From Kangiellaceae bacterium (GTDB taxonomy: Bacteria; Pseudomonadota; Gammaproteobacteria; Enterobacterales; Kangiellaceae), in NCBI GenBank assembly GCA_026196875.1, contig JAPHTP010000095.1, positions 1 to 64,000 of the forward strand: DNA of 64,000 nt, in the 5' to 3' direction. Below the pieces are notes generated by a model. It did no database searches. It was given only the letters and a program-made list of their open reading frames with translations, and was not told where the DNA came from. Positions within the stretch are counted from its first letter, which is position 1. Every line of letters begins with the position of its first letter. The position numbers and the translations under genes are program-made. Shown in pieces: positions 62,815 through 64,000 of the stretch.

Positions 62815-64000
62815 ATGCAAAAGAAAACGCCATTTGAAACACAGCTAACCAGGATTTCACTGTCAGCGTCAATTCCTACTCTGTTGCTTTTGCTGTGGGT
62901 GATGATCTATGCAGAAATTTCGGTCTACTTAATAGTTCTAAGCGCTTTTATCGGTACAATATTAGTCGCTTTTTGTAGCGTTAAATTGCATCAAAAATCA
63001 TCCTACCAATTTCGTAGCTTAAGTAATTTGCTGGACGCGATGATTCAGGGAGATTACTCGCTTAGAGTTCGCCGAAGTGACAGTCCTGGAGCCTTGAATG
63101 AGTTGGTCGATTCGATAAATGGTTTAGCGCAACGTTTGGCGACCCAGCGCCGCGAATCCATAGAAAGCCAATTGTTGTTGCGTACTGTTATCGATCATAT
63201 TGACGTTGCAGTTATTGCACTATCGTCAGAGTACAAGTTGGTTTTCGCTAATCCAGCTGCCGAAAAATTATTGAGGTTGGACAAGAAGGAAGAGGGCGAT
63301 TCTCTTATTACTCAGTTAGCAGAAATTCGGCAATTAAAAAGTGGTCACAATCAGGTGATAACTTTGGCTATGGGGCAGTTGAAAGGGCGGTTTAATGTTC
63401 ATGTTGAAGAGTTTAGGCAACAAGGGGTGCAACAAAAGTTATTATTTATTACTGACGTTCGAACCTTGCTAAGGAGAGAAGAACGAAAAGCATGGCAAGG
63501 GTTGGTAAGAGTCATTAGTCACGAGATCAATAACTCATTAGCCCCGATTGCGTCGATTAGCCAAACGCTCAGCAAAATGACAGGCAATGTTGAGCTTGAA
63601 AATGAACTGAGTGAGAATTTACAAGATGGGCTAAAAATAATAGAACAAAGAGCTGCATCTTTAAACGATTTTATTAACAGTTACCGGCAGTTGGCCAGAC
63701 TACCTGAACCTGATTTTTCGCGAATATCTATAAGGCCATTATTTGACAAATTGGCTCTCCTGTTTGAAGGTCAAATTCAGATTGAGTCGAAGCAGGATAT
63801 AGAGCTTATGCTAGATCCTGTGCAGATGGAGCAAGTATTCATCAATATCATAAAAAACGGAGTTGAAGCTTGCGAAGCTGCTCGACATCAACCTTTAGTG
63901 ACAATTCGTTGGTTTTCCGACTCGACTTTTTTTAACATTGTATTCGAAGATCGAGGGATTGGTATCGGTAACCCTGATAACCTGTTTGTGCCGTTTTACA
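62815..64000 (+). CDS. Sensor histidine kinase, truncated by the window end
   Basis: Partner kinase of the regulator just upstream, starting at ATG 62815 (27 bases after its stop) and open to the window edge (395 codons seen). It opens with two membrane helices (about 15-31 and 36-55), with only a short loop between them, then a HAMP-like segment (about 56-110) and a PAS-like domain (about 125-225, VIALSSEYKLVFANPAAEKLL). The kinase core has H236 in VISHEINNSLAPI, an N box QVFINIIKNGVEAC, and G1 EDRGIGI. G2 lies outside. The scant periplasmic loop suggests intramembrane or cytoplasmic sensing. Confidence 0.9.
   Translation, partial: MQKKTPFETQLTRISLSASIPTLLLLLWVMIYAEISVYLIVLSAFIGTILVAFCSVKLHQKSSYQFRSLSNLLDAMIQGDYSLRVRRSDSPGALNELVDSINGLAQRLATQRRESIESQLLLRTVIDHIDVAVIALSSEYKLVFANPAAEKLLRLDKKEEGDSLITQLAEIRQLKSGHNQVITLAMGQLKGRFNVHVEEFRQQGVQQKLLFITDVRTLLRREERKAWQGLVRVISHEINNSLAPIASISQTLSKMTGNVELENELSENLQDGLKIIEQRAASLNDFINSYRQLARLPEPDFSRISIRPLFDKLALLFEGQIQIESKQDIELMLDPVQMEQVFINIIKNGVEACEAARHQPLVTIRWFSDSTFFNIVFEDRGIGIGNPDNLFVPFY

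Noticed and set aside
1-64000. Mobile elements, CRISPR arrays, tRNA or rRNA genes
   Set aside because: No transposase, integrase, direct-repeat array, cloverleaf or rRNA sequence was recognised by eye; a tRNA scan could still find one I missed.

Overview
The window is an AT-rich, gene-dense stretch of a bacterial chromosome and reads as a marine-type gammaproteobacterium. Grounds: class Ia ribonucleotide reductase, oligopeptidase A directly followed by rsmJ with gor beside it (a neighbourhood that, from memory, resembles E. coli), a two-gene NAD-linked formate dehydrogenase, and an abundance of LysR, lipoprotein and two-component genes. The style of the proteins makes me think of Kangiellaceae (Aliikangiella-like), but that is only an inference. 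I see no rRNA, tRNA, CRISPR array, insertion sequence or prophage; it looks like ordinary chromosome with some accessory genes.

Layout. 1-2.6 kb: end of nrdA, nrdB, aroE. 2.7-6.0 kb (minus): short chemoreceptor, gamma-class carbonic anhydrase-like protein, glutathione reductase. 6.1-10.5 kb (plus): prlC-rsmJ, a PhyH-type oxygenase, and an isolated adenosylcobinamide amidohydrolase (cbiZ). 10.7-21.8 kb: a mosaic of esterases, a ProXp-type tRNA deacylase, a methyltransferase, small membrane proteins, lipoproteins, a glutamine amidotransferase, two LysR regulators and an EamA exporter. 21.9-26.8 kb: a PspA-like protein with a polytopic membrane partner, then an ECF sigma / anti-sigma / PDZ-protein operon and rsmD. 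27-35 kb: gamma-glutamyltransferase and a 2063-residue hybrid histidine kinase with seven tandem GAF domains. 35-46 kb: coiled-coil protein, TMEM175-like protein, thioredoxin-like lipoprotein, SPFH protein, then fdhD and the formate dehydrogenase genes, and a frameshifted lipoprotein gene. 46-54 kb: RraA-like protein, a GIDE-GIDE-LemA fusion, a nitrobindin-like protein, a lipoprotein with a phospholipase-A2-like CCxxHD motif, fpr, a Rieske homologue that has lost every cluster ligand, and a PAS-PAS-GGDEF protein. 54.9-56.5 kb: a secreted PI-PLC-like enzyme with a bulb-lectin tail. 56.5-64 kb: a MacAB-like adaptor/ATPase/permease operon behind a clear sigma-54 promoter, with its sigma-54 response regulator and a histidine kinase that runs off the end.

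How they work together. The most coherent system is the last: kinase (62815-end) and response regulator (61390-62787) very probably activate the sigma-54 promoter at 56666-56682 through paired dyads at 56556-56603 and so switch on the efflux operon. The formate block (FdhD, FdsB-like, FdsA-like) makes a cytoplasmic molybdenum or tungsten enzyme that reduces NAD+ with formate. The ECF operon is a self-contained envelope-signalling unit. The most unusual single genes are the ligand-less Rieske paralogue, the seven-GAF kinase, the GIDE-LemA fusion and the PspA-like/membrane pair.
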